Below are positions 1 to 7,765 of a DNA stretch of 20,426 nucleotides, piece by piece (the stretch's first letter is position 1; each line of letters begins with the position of its first letter). Made by a program: the position numbers and the translations under genes. Source of the DNA: Acidobacteriota bacterium (GTDB taxonomy: Bacteria > Acidobacteriota > UBA4820 > DSQY01); contig JAEMPZ010000118.1 in NCBI GenBank assembly GCA_022759065.1, positions 1 through 20,426 of the forward strand, given 5' to 3'. The notes below the pieces were generated by a model. That model saw only the letters and a list, made by a program, of their open reading frames with translations, was not told where the DNA came from and did not search any database.

Positions 1-59
1 CCGCCCCCCCCGCGCCCCCCCCCCCCCGCCCCCCCCCCCCCCCCCCCCCCCCCGCCCCC
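1..59. other. Poly-C low-complexity contig end (probable artefact)
   Basis: These bases are C except for a few isolated G residues. Homology to Mpl begins abruptly at about position 60, where G-A-L-A-W-L-L-K-A-Q-G-H-E-V can be read in frame although no start codon is left. The tract sits exactly where the first ~18 codons of mpl should be. A homopolymer of this kind at a contig tip is typical of poly-G read tails (reverse-complemented here) rather than genomic sequence. Confidence 0.8.
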
Positions 60-1409
60 GGCGCCCTGGCGTGGCTTTTGAAGGCGCAGGGCCACGAAGT
101 TTCAGGCTGCGACACGGCGCTCTACCCACCCATGAGCGACTATCTGGTACGCTATGGGATCAAGGCCGCCGAAGGGTTTGACCCGGCTCACCTTGTCCCT
201 CAGCCCGAGCTAGTCGTCATCGGCAACGCCGTTCACAGGGAGAACCCGGAGGCTCTGGCTTGCATCGAGAACGGCGTCGCGTATCTCTCGATGGCCGAGG
301 CGATACGGCGATTCGCCATCGCTGAGCGGGAGAGCCTTGTTGTCGCCGGCACCCACGGCAAGACGACGACCACGGCGCTCTGCGGCTATTTGATGAAAGA
401 GGCCGGGCTCGACCCGGTCATGGTTGTCGGCGGAATCGCGAAGAACAGCGATTCTTCGTTTCTTTGCGGCAGTGGGAATTGGGCGGTTCTCGAAGGCGAC
501 GAGTACGAAACGGCCTTTTTCGACAAGGGGCCGAAGTTCCTCCACTACGCGCCCAGCATTCTCATTTTGAACAACATCGAGATGGACCACCTGGACAATT
601 TCAAGGACCAGCGCCAGTTGGAGCAGGCCTTCGTCCGCCTTTTCGGCGTCGTGCGCGAAGGCGGGACGATTATTGCCGGGACGGAATCGGAGCCGGTGGC
701 AAGGCTTGTCCAGTTCGCCGGGCGGAAGGTTGAATCGTTCGGGCTGGCCGGAAATGAAGATTGGTCCGCCGCCCGCCTGCGCCCGTCCCGGGAGGGAACC
801 AGCTTCACGCTTCTTCGCAAGGGCATCGAGGTGGCGGAGTTCCAAAGCCCGCTCTGGGGCGAGCACAATTTAAGAAACGCCGTAGCCGCGCTCGCCGCCT
901 GCATTACCGCCGGGGCGAAGGTCGAAAAGCTTGAAGGGGCGCTACCCAATTTTGCCGGGGTAAAGCGCCGCCAGGAAGTGGTTTTCAGAAGCGGCTCGGC
1001 CGTCGTGGTTGACGACTTCGCCCACCATCCCACCGCCATCGCCGAGACGCTGAAGGCGCTCAGGCAGGGGTTTGCCACACAAAAGCTAGTCGCCTGCTTC
1101 GAGCCGCGCTCCTATACCTGCCAGACGTCGCTCCACCAGGGGAGGCTCGCCTCGTCATTTGCCCTCGCGGACGCTGTTTTGCTTGGGCCCTTCAAGCCCT
1201 CGGCGAAGATTCCCCAAAACGAAAGGCTCGATTTGGGGCGGGTGGTCAAGGAGCTTGCTGCCGCGGGCAAGGAGGCGAGCCAAGTCCAAAGTTACGATGA
1301 ATGTCTCGAAAGGGTTGCTGCAATGGCTCGGGCCGGCGCCCTTGTCGCCTTTTTCTCATCGGGCGCCTACGGCAGCCTGCCGGAAAAGCTGGCGGCTGCG
1401 CTTGGGTAA
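60..1409 (+). CDS. mpl: UDP-N-acetylmuramate:L-Ala-gamma-D-Glu-meso-DAP ligase, 5' truncated
   Basis: Mpl is a cytoplasmic Mur ligase that attaches recycled murein tripeptide to UDP-MurNAc using ATP. Visible in order are the N-terminal Rossmann-type motif (GHEVSGCD, PPMS), the ATP-binding P-loop GTHGKTTTTAL (from 348), the central NNIEMDHLDNF region and the C-terminal DDFAHHPTAI and EPRSYT motifs. DFAHHPTAI and the short tripeptide-ligase layout fit Mpl better than MurC. The annotated start of family members lies about 18 residues upstream of the first readable codon. That part is replaced by the poly-C tract, so the gene is partial here. A TTG at 78 is in frame but lies inside the conserved domain and is not a credible start. 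The stop is TAA at 1407-1409. It is the first gene of the co-directional run; its promoter is not visible. Confidence 0.92.
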   Translation, partial: GALAWLLKAQGHEVSGCDTALYPPMSDYLVRYGIKAAEGFDPAHLVPQPELVVIGNAVHRENPEALACIENGVAYLSMAEAIRRFAIAERESLVVAGTHGKTTTTALCGYLMKEAGLDPVMVVGGIAKNSDSSFLCGSGNWAVLEGDEYETAFFDKGPKFLHYAPSILILNNIEMDHLDNFKDQRQLEQAFVRLFGVVREGGTIIAGTESEPVARLVQFAGRKVESFGLAGNEDWSAARLRPSREGTSFTLLRKGIEVAEFQSPLWGEHNLRNAVAALAACITAGAKVEKLEGALPNFAGVKRRQEVVFRSGSAVVVDDFAHHPTAIAETLKALRQGFATQKLVACFEPRSYTCQTSLHQGRLASSFALADAVLLGPFKPSAKIPQNERLDLGRVVKELAAAGKEASQVQSYDECLERVAAMARAGALVAFFSSGAYGSLPEKLAAALG

Positions 1410-1412
1410 GGA

Positions 1413-1447
1413 AGTGACTGGCCATTGCTCACTAGTCGCCAGCCACT
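1413..1447 (+). repeat. Imperfect inverted repeat after mpl
   Basis: AGTGACTGGC (1413-1422) pairs with GCCAGCCACT (1438-1447) in 9 of 10 positions, around a 15-base loop. It lies in the only gap (72 bp) between mpl and the zinc-ribbon genes. There is no T-run after it, so it is a poor intrinsic terminator. It may be a mRNA-stabilising or REP-like hairpin. Confidence 0.4.
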
Positions 1448-1468
1448 GGCCCCGATATGATGAATGAC

Positions 1469-1475
1469 GGGGAGG
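1469..1475 (+). promoter_or_regulatory. Ribosome binding site that fixes the first zinc-ribbon start
   Basis: GGGGAGG lies 6 nt before GTG at 1482. An in-frame ATG at 1464 lies upstream of this site and has no Shine-Dalgarno sequence of its own. The GTG is therefore the likelier initiation codon. Confidence 0.7.
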
Positions 1476-1481
1476 ATTAGC

Positions 1482-2240
1482 GTGGAAGTCCGTTGCGCCA
1501 ACTGCGGGGCGAGAATTCCTCTTAAGAGGGATGACGCGCTTTTGCGCTGTCCTTTCTGCGACTCGACTCTCTATCTCGACAGGGCGCACACCTTTGTGAG
1601 GCTTCTTTTGCCGCCGCTCCTTACCGAGGCGCAGGCGCGGCGGCGCTTCGCGGAAGAGCTCAATCGAAGGGAGATTCCGGCACAAGAGGTCTTGGAGGCC
1701 AAGGGGCTGCTCCTGCCGTTCTGGGGCAGAAGGGGCGGGGAGAGCGCAAGGGCGGAGGCGGCTTTTGCGCCGTTGCCGGCCGCCCTCGTGGAATACGAGC
1801 TTCCCTCCGCCGGGGCCACGGTCTCTCCCGACGAGCCTCCGCCAGGCTTTGCGAGATTGCCTTGCTCCGAGAATTCCGCGGCTCGTTGGGAAAAAGAGCA
1901 GGGACTAGGGGCCGGTCTTGTCCTCTACGAGGCGCCGGTATTTCGCATCGCTTACGGCGCCACGCAAAAGCCGTTTGAAGCTTACGTGGACGCAATATCT
2001 GGAGCCGTCTTCATGGCCGAGTCTCCATCCCCGATGACCGATGCGATAAGCCGCGGCTCGATGAAGGCGCTGCTCGTGCTGTTTTTGATTTTCGCGTTGG
2101 AGGCGATGGTGATTCCCAACGCCGCGCTGAGCCTCGCCGCCGCGGTGATAACCGGCGTGGCGGCCTTCCCGGTGTTGAAGAAACGAATTGTGCAACCACC
2201 CGCCAATGCCCGAATTGCCGGGCACGGGAGCGTACAATGA
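1482..2240 (+). CDS. Zinc-ribbon membrane protein A of a three-gene set, function unknown
   Basis: This 252-residue protein (GTG start) is not recognised as a named family. An N-terminal zinc ribbon uses C5/C8 and C23/C26, spaced CX2C-X14-CX2C. A helical-looking linker leads to a P-F-W motif at 79-81 and then a presumably beta-rich middle ending in YVDAISGAVF. Two hydrophobic segments at about 195-212 and 214-232 suggest a membrane hairpin, followed by a basic KKR tail. The ribbon and P-F-W layout recur in the next two genes, which suggests ancient paralogy. The stop overlaps the next start (ATGA at 2237-2240), so translation is coupled. Zinc ribbon plus membrane pair could suggest a scaffold or assembly factor, but that is inference; no catalytic motif is visible. 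Confidence 0.8.
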   Translation: MEVRCANCGARIPLKRDDALLRCPFCDSTLYLDRAHTFVRLLLPPLLTEAQARRRFAEELNRREIPAQEVLEAKGLLLPFWGRRGGESARAEAAFAPLPAALVEYELPSAGATVSPDEPPPGFARLPCSENSAARWEKEQGLGAGLVLYEAPVFRIAYGATQKPFEAYVDAISGAVFMAESPSPMTDAISRGSMKALLVLFLIFALEAMVIPNAALSLAAAVITGVAAFPVLKKRIVQPPANARIAGHGSVQ

Positions 2241-3373
2241 GCGCGCCGCGGGCTTTGCAATGCTCCTTGTGCGGGGGGACCGTTCCACCGCCGCTGGGTG
2301 GGCGTAGGGTCGTCTGCTCGTTCTGCGGACGGGCTCTTTATTACACCGCGGACGATTTCATTCCGTCGCTGGTGATTGAGCCGGAGGTCCCGCAGGAGCA
2401 TATTCGAGAAAACGTCCAGCGCCTCTTGCGTCATCCCTATTTGCCCGCCGACGTCCGCCACAAGGCGCTGCTTGTGCGCGCGCGAAGGAGTTACATTCCT
2501 TTTTACCTGCTTGCTGGAAAGCGCGGCGGGGTATTGCAGGCAGGGAAAGAGAGAATCGTCACAAAGGCCCGTTCACTAATGGACAGGGTTGAGACAGGCT
2601 ATAATTTGCCAGCGCGCAGCGTCACAACCACGAGGGTCGAAACGATTCGCGAGGAGGATTCGCGCGTTGTGCTGGGCGATTTCCTTTACCTCTACGCGGC
2701 ATCCGCGCTGCGGGGATGGGATATCCGTGACGACGAGCTGCGCGGTTTGGTCATGGAGAGGCTTCAAAAGGCGGTGGCCGCGGCGCCCGAGGAAATGGCC
2801 AAGGAGGGAGAGGTTATTGCGCCCGACATCCCCCTCGCGCTGGTGGTTGAAAAAGGCGTCGCGAGCTCTGAGCGAGGAGGGGAGCTGAAGGTTCTCGACC
2901 AGCACGTTTTCGTGATCTACGTTCCTGTCGTGACCTTTACATTTCGCTACGGCCGGGAGCTCTACAGCGTCGTCGCCGAAGAGCTTTCCGGGCAAACGGT
3001 CTCGGGCTACCTGCCATTCAGGAGGGACTGGGGGTTGCTGGTTGGCATCCCGCTAGCCGGCGGCATCGGCTATTTGACGGGGTTGTTTCTCAGGGCGCTG
3101 GGGTTTCTGCCCTTCGCCTCGATTGGCAAGTCCGGAGCGGCGCCGCACCTCGTTTTATTTCTGGGGATACTGCTTACGGGAGCCACCGCCATTGTCACGG
3201 CGGTGCTCAGCGCTGCCTGGAGCCTAGTGCGCAGGCCCTACCGCGTGGCCGTCGCTCCCGAAGGGCCGAGGCTGGAAGCCGGCGGCGATGAGATTTCGAG
3301 CCCGCTTCAGCCGGTAACCTCAGCTTGTGTGGCAATTATCAAGGCTTTGTTAAGGGGCAACAGCCGTGACTGA
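2237..3373 (+). CDS. Zinc-ribbon membrane protein B of a three-gene set, function unknown
   Basis: This 378-residue protein starts at ATG 2237, with GGGAG at 2226-2230 before it and a 4-bp overlap with the preceding gene. The zinc ribbon is C9/C12 and C27/C30, again with 14 residues between the pairs. A ~50-residue linker leads to YIPFYLL (P-F-Y at 88-90), matching the P-F-W of its neighbours. The middle region is a soluble domain with FVIYVPVVTFTFRYG-type beta strands. Two long hydrophobic segments follow, at about 265-293 and 304-331, each long enough to span the membrane, then a ~47-residue basic tail. It overlaps the third gene by 8 bp. It is the largest of the three and the most likely membrane core if they form a complex; that is inference. 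No enzyme signature was seen. Confidence 0.82.
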   Translation: MSAPRALQCSLCGGTVPPPLGGRRVVCSFCGRALYYTADDFIPSLVIEPEVPQEHIRENVQRLLRHPYLPADVRHKALLVRARRSYIPFYLLAGKRGGVLQAGKERIVTKARSLMDRVETGYNLPARSVTTTRVETIREEDSRVVLGDFLYLYAASALRGWDIRDDELRGLVMERLQKAVAAAPEEMAKEGEVIAPDIPLALVVEKGVASSERGGELKVLDQHVFVIYVPVVTFTFRYGRELYSVVAEELSGQTVSGYLPFRRDWGLLVGIPLAGGIGYLTGLFLRALGFLPFASIGKSGAAPHLVLFLGILLTGATAIVTAVLSAAWSLVRRPYRVAVAPEGPRLEAGGDEISSPLQPVTSACVAIIKALLRGNSRD

Positions 3374-4016
3374 CAAGGACGCCAGCCTTCTTGTTCCGCT
3401 CGTCTGCCCAAGGTGCAACGGAGACATCGAGGCGCCAAGCCCCTCCCGCATCGGCCTCTGCCTCAATTGCAAGACCGCGAGATTCATGAGGGAGCCGAGC
3501 GGCGAGTACCGGCTTGTCTTCATCGAGGCAAAGAAGCAGGAGGGGACGTCAAATCTGATTTACGCCCCGTTTTGGCGAGTCGAGGGAAGCGGGGCCGTCA
3601 GGACGGATGACGAGAAGAAGCTTCGCGTTTATCAGAACGCGCGCCCGTTGGGGCCGCTCTACATTCCCGCGTTCTGGACGCCGAAGGCGGCCAACTACGA
3701 GAACATAACGATGAGGTACGCTCTCGCGCCCGACGCCATCGCCGAGGATGCGGGAGCCACTGGAAATGTACTGGCGGGGGTCCTCAACCCGATGAACCTT
3801 CGCGAAATAGCTGTTTTATGTTATCTTGCCTATCTTGACCGCTTGGCCGACGTAACAGGCGTAGAGGCCTCGTTTACGGTGGATGAGGTGGCATACGCGG
3901 CCGTGCCGTTTCTAAAGGTCGGCGCTGGTTGGAAGGACGGGATTTTGGGGCTTCAGTTCCCAGGACCATATTTCTGGGGAAGCGGCCCGTCAAACATGTC
4001 AAGCCAATCTATGTAA
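3366..4016 (+). CDS. Zinc-ribbon protein C of a three-gene set, soluble, function unknown
   Basis: This 216-residue protein starts at GTG 3366, overlapping the end of the previous gene by 8 bp. The zinc ribbon is C14/C17 and C32/C35, with the same 14-residue spacing as its two neighbours. The linker is shorter and leads to IYAPFWRVEG (P-F-W at 68-70). A second aromatic motif, LYIPAFW, lies further on. No convincing membrane span is present; the AVLCYLAYL stretch is short and interrupted. The protein could therefore be the cytoplasmic partner of the two membrane-anchored paralogues. It ends 15 bp before the first acyl-CoA ligase, so it is probably in the same transcript. I do not recognise a named function. 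Confidence 0.78.
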   Translation: MTDKDASLLVPLVCPRCNGDIEAPSPSRIGLCLNCKTARFMREPSGEYRLVFIEAKKQEGTSNLIYAPFWRVEGSGAVRTDDEKKLRVYQNARPLGPLYIPAFWTPKAANYENITMRYALAPDAIAEDAGATGNVLAGVLNPMNLREIAVLCYLAYLDRLADVTGVEASFTVDEVAYAAVPFLKVGAGWKDGILGLQFPGPYFWGSGPSNMSSQSM

Positions 4017-4031
4017 TGTAGGAGCATCTGG

Positions 4032-5855
4032 ATGGCTGAAATCCTAACGCTTTGCGACCTTTTCTTTCATGTAACCGAAGACCACGACCGCCCGGATTTG
4101 TTGAAGGTCAAACGGGACGGGGCTTGGCAGCAAATTTCCACGCGGGAGTTTAAAGGCGTTGTCCGGGATCTCTCCTGCGGGCTAATGTCGCTCGGAGTAA
4201 AACCAGGGGACAAAGTCGTCCTGTTATCCGAGGATCGGCCGGAGTGGCCGATGGCGGAGTTTGCAATTCTGACCGCCGGGGCGGTGAACGTGGCGCTCTA
4301 CCCGACGCTCAACGCCAAGGATTCCGCATACATAGTAAATGATTCAGATGCCGAAATAGCAGTCGTTTCGACGCCGGAGCAGGCCGCCAAGCTGCTATCC
4401 GTGAAAAGCGCGATGCCGAAACTTCGGGAGGTGATAGTCATGGATTGGCGAGAGGGGATCGAGCCCGGCTGTTTGCAGTGGGAGCAGATCCTCTCCAGGG
4501 GGCGCGATTTTGACAAGAGCCAGCCCGGCCGGCATGAGAAGGTGGCCCGCGCGGTCGTTCCCGATGACCTGGCTTCAATCGTCTACACCTCCGGCACGAC
4601 CGGCGAACCTAAGGGAGCAATGCTGACTCATCGCAACTTCGTCGAGAACGCGCGAGGTGGAATGCAGGTGCTTTCCTTCAAGCCGAGCGATCAAGCCATT
4701 GTATTTTTGCCCTTGAGCCACGTTTACGAGAGAACCGCCGATTACTGCTATTTCTGGAGCGGCGCATCGCTGGCTTACGCCGAGAGCATTGATAAAGTCG
4801 CCGAGAACATGGGCGAGGTGAAACCCACCATTGGCGCCGCCGTGCCCCGCTTCTATGAAAAGGTCTATGCAAAAATCCTGGAGCAAGCCGCCCACGCGCC
4901 TTACATTAAAAAGGTTCTGATCCACTTTTGCGTCAGGACGGCAAACGAATGGGCCGCAAACTGGGCTGCCGGAAAGAGGGCGGGCGCGTGGCTGTCGTTC
5001 AAGCACAAGCTTGGCGACATAATTCTATATGGGAAGATTAGGGCAAAGATGGGCGGCAGGCTCAGGTTCTTCATTTCCGGCGGGGCTCCGCTGCCAAAAG
5101 AGCTCGGCCTCTTCTTTTTCGGCATGGGCATCAAGATTTGCGAGGCTTACGGGTTGACGGAGACTAGCCCCGGCCTTGCTGGAAACGGAGAAGAGAGGCC
5201 ACGGTTTGGTTCCATAGGACGCTGCGTTCCCAACGTGCAGCTCAAGATAGCCGAAGACGGGGAACTACTGGCCAAAGGGCCGAACATCATGAAGGGTTAC
5301 TACAAGAAGCCGGAGGCTACCGCGGAGGTTTTCACGAAGGACGGATGGTTCATGACCGGCGACATTGCCACGGTGGACGCGGAGGGCTATTACTACATCA
5401 CGGACCGGAAAAAGGAGATTTTGGTCACGGCTGGCGGAAAGAACGTTGCGCCTCAGCCGATAGAAAACATGTTAAAGATGAACAAGTACGTTTCCCAGGC
5501 GGTCTTGATAGGGGACCGAAGGCCTTACATCACCGCGTTGATCGTCCCGAACTGGGAGAACCTGAAGGATTACGCCAAGTCGAAGGGGCTTGACCTGAAG
5601 GAGCAGTCGCAGTTCTGCGGCCACCCGCAGATCATGCACCTGTACGGGAACGTGCTTGCCAGGACCAACGCGCAGTTGAGCCACCACGAACAGATAAAGA
5701 AGTGCCGCCTTCTTTCAAGGGAGCTTACGCAGGAGGATGGAGAGCTGACGCCAACGCTCAAGGTCAAGCGCCGCGTCATAGCGGAGCGTTATGGCAAGGT
5801 CATCGAGTCCATGTACGCGGATGGGAGCGATGAAGCCGCGTGCGCCGGGCGGTGA
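4032..5855 (+). CDS. Long-chain acyl-CoA ligase (AMP-forming), copy 1
   Basis: It activates fatty acids to acyl-CoA through an acyl-adenylate, probably at the inner face of the membrane. The 607-residue length is typical of bacterial long-chain synthetases. The P-loop-like motif TSGTTGEPKG is at 186-195, the GLTET adenylate motif follows, TGD is at 442-444, and DRKKE/GGKN marks the C-terminal hinge. The start is ATG 4032 with AGGAG at 4020-4024. Its sequence after the GLTETS motif (PGLAGNGEERP) departs from copy 2 (TPVLTVNVEEHP) and from the common family pattern, so substrate range or activity may differ. Its last 620 bp are identical to copy 2 while the rest is diverged, consistent with recent gene conversion. 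Family assignment is firm; the natural substrate is not. Confidence 0.93.
   Translation: MAEILTLCDLFFHVTEDHDRPDLLKVKRDGAWQQISTREFKGVVRDLSCGLMSLGVKPGDKVVLLSEDRPEWPMAEFAILTAGAVNVALYPTLNAKDSAYIVNDSDAEIAVVSTPEQAAKLLSVKSAMPKLREVIVMDWREGIEPGCLQWEQILSRGRDFDKSQPGRHEKVARAVVPDDLASIVYTSGTTGEPKGAMLTHRNFVENARGGMQVLSFKPSDQAIVFLPLSHVYERTADYCYFWSGASLAYAESIDKVAENMGEVKPTIGAAVPRFYEKVYAKILEQAAHAPYIKKVLIHFCVRTANEWAANWAAGKRAGAWLSFKHKLGDIILYGKIRAKMGGRLRFFISGGAPLPKELGLFFFGMGIKICEAYGLTETSPGLAGNGEERPRFGSIGRCVPNVQLKIAEDGELLAKGPNIMKGYYKKPEATAEVFTKDGWFMTGDIATVDAEGYYYITDRKKEILVTAGGKNVAPQPIENMLKMNKYVSQAVLIGDRRPYITALIVPNWENLKDYAKSKGLDLKEQSQFCGHPQIMHLYGNVLARTNAQLSHHEQIKKCRLLSRELTQEDGELTPTLKVKRRVIAERYGKVIESMYADGSDEAACAGR
5229..5848 (+). 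repeat. 620-bp perfect direct repeat, copy 1
   Basis: Every base from 5229 to 5848 matches 7139-7758 at a constant offset of 1910. The identity breaks at 5228 (t versus g) and 5849 (g versus c). It covers the C-terminal third of the ligase and stops two codons before the stop codon. Confidence 0.97.
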
Positions 5856-5862
5856 CAGATAG
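5821..5862 (+). other. Remnant copy of the recG initiation region
   Basis: The repeat carries the same ATGs (5821 and 5830) that begin recG at 7731/7740. Here the frame reads MGAMKPRAPGGDR and stops at TAG 5860-5862. It overlaps the end of the ligase gene and is not expected to encode anything useful. It is a footprint of the duplication or conversion event. Confidence 0.6.
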
Positions 5863-5930
5863 TGGCCGCGAGAAACGATGTAACACGCCGTTTTGAGTTG
5901 GGCGCATTGGATGTTAAACTTGCCGCCGTA

Positions 5931-5935
5931 GGAGG
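5931..5935 (+). promoter_or_regulatory. Ribosome binding site that fixes the copy 2 ligase start
   Basis: GGAGG lies 6 nt before ATG 5942. An in-frame TTG at 5936 directly abuts the site and cannot be used. Starting at 5942 also makes both ligases exactly 607 residues, with start codons 1910 bp apart. Confidence 0.8.
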
Positions 5936-5941
5936 TTGACG

Positions 5942-7765
5942 ATGGGTGAAATCCGCACGCTCTGTGACGTCTTTTTTCAGTTGCTCGAGAGTTATGACCG
6001 CCCCGATCTCTTGCGCGTCAAGCGAAACGGCGCGTGGCAAATGATCTCCACCGGGGAGTTTGGCCGGGTCGTGAAAAGCCTCTCGTGCGGCCTGATGTCC
6101 CTGGGGGTGAAACCTGGCGACAAGGTCGTGCTGCTCTCAGAGGACAGGCCGGAATGGGCGATGGCCGATTTTGCAATTCTCACCGCCGGAGCGGCGGACG
6201 TGCCTCTCTACCCGACGCTCAACGCCAAGGATTCCGCCTACATAGTGAATGATTCCGACGCCGAGGTGGCCATCGTCTCGACGCCTGAGCAGGCCGCCAA
6301 ACTGCTGTCGGCAAAAAGCGCGATGCCAAAGCTCAGGGACATAATCGTAATGGACCCGCCCAAAACGATGGAGCCGGGCCTTCTAAGGTGGGACGAGATC
6401 CTGTCAAGAGGCAACGAGTTCGCCATGAACCGCGGCGATCTGCACCGGAAAGTCGCGCAAGCGGTCGTCCCGGAAGACCTGGCTTCGATTGTCTATACCT
6501 CAGGCACGACCGGCGAGCCCAAGGGGGCTATGCTTACGCACTACAACTTCGTCGAAAATGTCCGCGGCGGCTTGCAGGTTCTGAGCATCAGCGACAAGGA
6601 TCTGGCCATAGTATTTCTTCCGCTCAGCCACGTGCTCGAGAGGATGGTTGACTACTGCTACTTCTGGCGAGGCGCCGGGCTGGCTTACGCCGAGAGCATC
6701 GAGAAGGTCGGCGAGAACATGGCCGAGGTCAGGCCCACCGTGGGGGCAGGCGTTCCCCGTTTTTACGAGAAAGTCTACGCAAAGATAATGGATCAGGCCG
6801 CTCACGCGCCTTACATTAAAAAGGCTCTGATCCACTTTTGCGTCAGGACGGCCGCCGAGTGGGCAGGCAACTGGGCCGAAGGCAAAAAGGCCGGTCTCTG
6901 GTTGTCGTTCAAGCATCACATCGGCGAAGCTATTCTGTACAAGAAAGTAAGGGCCAAGGTCGGGGGAAGGCTCAGGTTTTTCATCTCCGGCGGAGCGCCC
7001 CTGGCCAAGGAACTGGCCCAGTTTTTCTACGGCGTGGGCATCAAGGTTCTGGAGGGCTACGGCTTGACTGAAACGACGCCCGTGCTTACGGTGAACGTGG
7101 AGGAGCATCCCAAATTCGGCTCCATCGGCAGGGTCCTGCCCAACGTGCAGCTCAAGATAGCCGAAGACGGGGAACTACTGGCCAAAGGGCCGAACATCAT
7201 GAAGGGTTACTACAAGAAGCCGGAGGCTACCGCGGAGGTTTTCACGAAGGACGGATGGTTCATGACCGGCGACATTGCCACGGTGGACGCGGAGGGCTAT
7301 TACTACATCACGGACCGGAAAAAGGAGATTTTGGTCACGGCTGGCGGAAAGAACGTTGCGCCTCAGCCGATAGAAAACATGTTAAAGATGAACAAGTACG
7401 TTTCCCAGGCGGTCTTGATAGGGGACCGAAGGCCTTACATCACCGCGTTGATCGTCCCGAACTGGGAGAACCTGAAGGATTACGCCAAGTCGAAGGGGCT
7501 TGACCTGAAGGAGCAGTCGCAGTTCTGCGGCCACCCGCAGATCATGCACCTGTACGGGAACGTGCTTGCCAGGACCAACGCGCAGTTGAGCCACCACGAA
7601 CAGATAAAGAAGTGCCGCCTTCTTTCAAGGGAGCTTACGCAGGAGGATGGAGAGCTGACGCCAACGCTCAAGGTCAAGCGCCGCGTCATAGCGGAGCGTT
7701 ATGGCAAGGTCATCGAGTCCATGTACGCGGATGGGAGCGATGAAGCCGCGTGCGCCGGCCACTGA
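5942..7765 (+). CDS. Long-chain acyl-CoA ligase (AMP-forming), copy 2
   Basis: This is a tandem paralogue of the preceding gene, 607 residues with no insertions or deletions relative to it, so motif positions are the same (TSGTTGEPKG at 186-195, TGD at 442-444). In the first 100 residues I count 21 differences. After residue ~400 the two proteins are identical to within the last residue. It keeps the common family form of the adenylate motif (EGYGLTETTPVLTVN), so it is the safer candidate for a fully active fatty acyl-CoA synthetase. The 86-bp gap before it has its own strong ribosome binding site but no clear promoter. Its 3' end overlaps the start of recG by about 26 bp. Confidence 0.94.
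   Translation: MGEIRTLCDVFFQLLESYDRPDLLRVKRNGAWQMISTGEFGRVVKSLSCGLMSLGVKPGDKVVLLSEDRPEWAMADFAILTAGAADVPLYPTLNAKDSAYIVNDSDAEVAIVSTPEQAAKLLSAKSAMPKLRDIIVMDPPKTMEPGLLRWDEILSRGNEFAMNRGDLHRKVAQAVVPEDLASIVYTSGTTGEPKGAMLTHYNFVENVRGGLQVLSISDKDLAIVFLPLSHVLERMVDYCYFWRGAGLAYAESIEKVGENMAEVRPTVGAGVPRFYEKVYAKIMDQAAHAPYIKKALIHFCVRTAAEWAGNWAEGKKAGLWLSFKHHIGEAILYKKVRAKVGGRLRFFISGGAPLAKELAQFFYGVGIKVLEGYGLTETTPVLTVNVEEHPKFGSIGRVLPNVQLKIAEDGELLAKGPNIMKGYYKKPEATAEVFTKDGWFMTGDIATVDAEGYYYITDRKKEILVTAGGKNVAPQPIENMLKMNKYVSQAVLIGDRRPYITALIVPNWENLKDYAKSKGLDLKEQSQFCGHPQIMHLYGNVLARTNAQLSHHEQIKKCRLLSRELTQEDGELTPTLKVKRRVIAERYGKVIESMYADGSDEAACAGH
7139..7758 (+). repeat. 620-bp perfect direct repeat, copy 2
   Basis: Identical to 5229-5848. 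In this copy the tract also includes the functional recG initiation codons (7731 and 7740), so it is the copy with an intact context. This would make it the likelier donor if the identity arose by gene conversion. Confidence 0.97.

Noticed and set aside
1..59. Poly-C tract as a telomere, phase-variable tract or regulatory element
   Set aside because: It interrupts a conserved domain at the contig edge and is far too long and pure; an artefact is the simpler explanation.
5893..5918. Possible promoter before the second acyl-CoA ligase (TTGAGT ... GTTAAA)
   Set aside because: The spacing is only about 14 bp and the -10 match is poor; co-transcription from upstream is more likely.
5229..7758. 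The 620-bp repeats as an insertion sequence or mobile element
   Set aside because: The repeats are internal coding segments of two paralogues. There are no terminal inverted repeats, target-site duplications or transposase.
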